From Gammaproteobacteria bacterium (GTDB taxonomy: Bacteria > Pseudomonadota > Gammaproteobacteria > Pseudomonadales > UBA7434), in NCBI GenBank assembly GCA_024280785.1, contig JAJRPK010000082.1:1-7469 (forward strand): a stretch of 7,469 bases of DNA. Reading direction: 5' to 3'. Both the position numbers and the translations under genes were made by a program. A model generated the notes under the pieces. That model saw nothing but the letters and a program-made list of their open reading frames with translations, had not been told where the DNA came from and made no database searches. Position 1 is the first letter of the stretch, and every line of letters starts with the position of its first letter. This document shows positions 6,485-7,469 of the stretch, in pieces.

Positions 6485-6765
6485 AATAGCTCCTCACTTA
6501 ACGCGCCGGCTTTTACTAATGCCAGTTTTTGTTGTTTAGTTAATTTCTTAATCTGGCTTTCTACCACACTGGCCTGAGAACGATCTTTCATCTGCTGTTG
6601 GAAGACTAACTTAAGCGGCCCTTTGCCCCTAAGTGCCTTTGCTCCTTTGCTACCATCGCTGCCGTGCTCTTCAAAGCGACGCCTTACATCGGTTGTTATG
6701 CCCGTATACAAGCGTCCATCGGCGCACTCGATCATATATAAAAACCAACTCGATAGCTTTTTCAA
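6481..6765 (-). CDS. UPF0213-type GIY-YIG domain protein (YhbQ-like)
   Basis: This 94-residue single-domain GIY-YIG nuclease-fold protein is the usual size for the UPF0213/YhbQ family. Visible are the two tyrosine strands, FLYMIECADG (8-17; GIY equivalent) and LYTGITTD (19-26; YIG equivalent), the arginine cluster VRRRFEEH (27-34), and Glu69 in VVESQIKKL, the family's metal-binding glutamate. Members have been linked to DNA repair or nuclease activity, but the physiological role is unclear. The start must be near 6765: an in-frame TAG sits two codons upstream and the next ATG (codon 11) falls inside the GIY strand, so the TTG at 6765 is chosen. Its ribosome binding site is poor, suggesting low expression. 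Its stop TGA overlaps the next gene's ATG, and its last codons provide that gene's GAGGAG ribosome binding site. Confidence 0.9.
   Translation of the reverse strand: MKKLSSWFLYMIECADGRLYTGITTDVRRRFEEHGSDGSKGAKALRGKGPLKLVFQQQMKDRSQASVVESQIKKLTKQQKLALVKAGALSEELL
6490..6495 (-). promoter_or_regulatory. Strong ribosome binding site inside the end of the GIY-YIG gene
   Basis: The minus strand reads GAGGAG, 5 nt before the peroxiredoxin ATG at 6484, and also encodes the two Glu codons near the GIY-YIG C-terminus. It decides the peroxiredoxin start and supports translational coupling through the ATGA overlap. Confidence 0.8.
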
Positions 6766-6841
6766 AATAGTCTACGACTCAAAATTTATTTTTTACTGTT
6801 TATGTATTCGTATAGATTAGAATTTCTTATTTAATTTCGAG
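6766..6841 (-). promoter_or_regulatory. AT-rich gap, likely promoter of the GIY-YIG/peroxiredoxin unit
   Basis: These 76 bp between the hydrolase stop and the GIY-YIG start are very AT-rich compared with the flanking genes. No stem with a T-run follows the hydrolase, so readthrough from it is possible. No clear -35/-10 pair can be fixed, so the promoter call rests on composition and position. Confidence 0.35.
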
Positions 6842-7469
6842 TTAAATCAGGCGCCATATTTGCTGATCTCCCTCTCCTTCACTGACTGCTCGATTCTCTT
6901 TTTGCAATTTTATAAGATGTGCCAATAGCGACAGCTGCGCCATTCCATGTAGCGTTACATCAACATCATCATAGACGTCGCGAACTAATTCGAATAACGT
7001 CACCGCTCGATCAGCAGGTAATTTCTCGACCACCTTGGATTCTCTCGCCAAGCGATGCTTTACCAACCAGCGGACAGTCTCCATCGGATGATCCATCCAT
7101 TCGCCATGAGCGGGAGCAATTTTTTTAAGATTATATTTTTCCAGTAGCTCTAGCGATTCTATATAAGCTTTCATATCGCCACCAGGCGGCACAATAACCA
7201 CTGTCGAACCGTTCATAATATGGTCTCCCGCTAGTAGCACCCCTTCTTCTTCTAGCAAAAAACATACATGGTTACTAACGTGGCCCGGCGTGTGCACGGC
7301 TCTCAAGGTGAAATCGTTAGCAGATATCAATTCATCATGTTTGATCTGCCAATCGGGTTTAAACGTTTCATCTTGAAACATCGTATATTCAGCTAACATA
7401 CCAAATACAGTAGCTCCGGTTGCACTAGACAACGGCGCCACGGCAGGCGAATGATCGGGGTGAGTATGG
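6842..7469 (-). CDS. Metallo-beta-lactamase-fold hydrolase, LACTB2-like (5' end outside the window)
   Basis: The frame stays open to the right edge and the codons at 7451-7468 read HTHPDH, the HxHxDH zinc motif, so the gene begins beyond the window. The GTG at 7439-7441 is an internal valine, not a start. Other metal ligands are visible: the second His of HTPGH (about 7280-7282), Asp in AGDHIMNG (7223-7225) and His in PAHGE (7106-7108). After about 7080 the protein has the basic helix WLVKHRLARESKVVEKL and a small C-terminal winged-helix-like domain (LFELVRDVYDDVD to the end). This arrangement is typical of LACTB2-type hydrolases, reported as thioester, acyl or RNA hydrolases; the substrate cannot be told here. 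About 208 complete residues are present; a typical family member is near 280-330. It lies upstream of the GIY-YIG gene on the same strand, 76 bp away. Confidence 0.9.
   Translation of the reverse strand, partial: HTHPDHSPAVAPLSSATGATVFGMLAEYTMFQDETFKPDWQIKHDELISANDFTLRAVHTPGHVSNHVCFLLEEEGVLLAGDHIMNGSTVVIVPPGGDMKAYIESLELLEKYNLKKIAPAHGEWMDHPMETVRWLVKHRLARESKVVEKLPADRAVTLFELVRDVYDDVDVTLHGMAQLSLLAHLIKLQKENRAVSEGEGDQQIWRLI

Overview
The window looks like chromosomal DNA from a marine-type gammaproteobacterium. The evidence is moderate base composition, a set of acyl-activating and acyl-reducing enzymes, a UPF0213 GIY-YIG gene, and an intergenic hairpin of a style I associate with marine Gammaproteobacteria. 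The genus cannot be fixed from sequence alone. There are no tRNA, rRNA, CRISPR, transposase or phage genes.

Left part (1-2774): two minus-strand genes run luxE-like then luxC-like, separated by 72 bp. They encode a LuxE/CapK-type acyl-activating protein and a LuxC-type acyl-CoA reductase, the latter cut by the left edge. Together they resemble the fatty-acid reductase that makes aldehyde for bacterial luciferase, but no luxA, luxB or luxD is in view. A 203 bp divergent promoter region separates them from a plus-strand AraC-family regulator (2775-3911). This regulator has a cupin and DNA-binding half very like E. coli AraC, plus an unexplained N-terminal extension of about 130 residues. It is the obvious candidate controller of the luxE-luxC pair.

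Middle (3912-5629): the regulator converges on a minus-strand acyl-CoA ligase that resembles the FadD3 (steroid ring C/D propanoate CoA ligase) family. Between the two stop codons lies a 118 bp structured element: 34 bp inverted repeats matching at 33 positions, enclosing a second small hairpin. It probably acts as a bidirectional terminator and may belong to a dispersed repeat family.

Right part (5630-7469), all minus strand: a partial metallo-beta-lactamase-fold hydrolase with a winged-helix tail (6842 to beyond the window), a small GIY-YIG protein with a TTG start, and a lipoprotein peroxiredoxin-like protein. The last two overlap by 4 bp (ATGA) and are translationally coupled.

One reading of the left and middle parts is a regulated pathway that activates a carboxylic acid (fatty or steroid-derived), either as CoA thioester or as acyl-adenylate/acyl-enzyme, and reduces it to an aldehyde. 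The substrate is not shown by the sequence. The right part looks like housekeeping or stress functions unrelated to that pathway.
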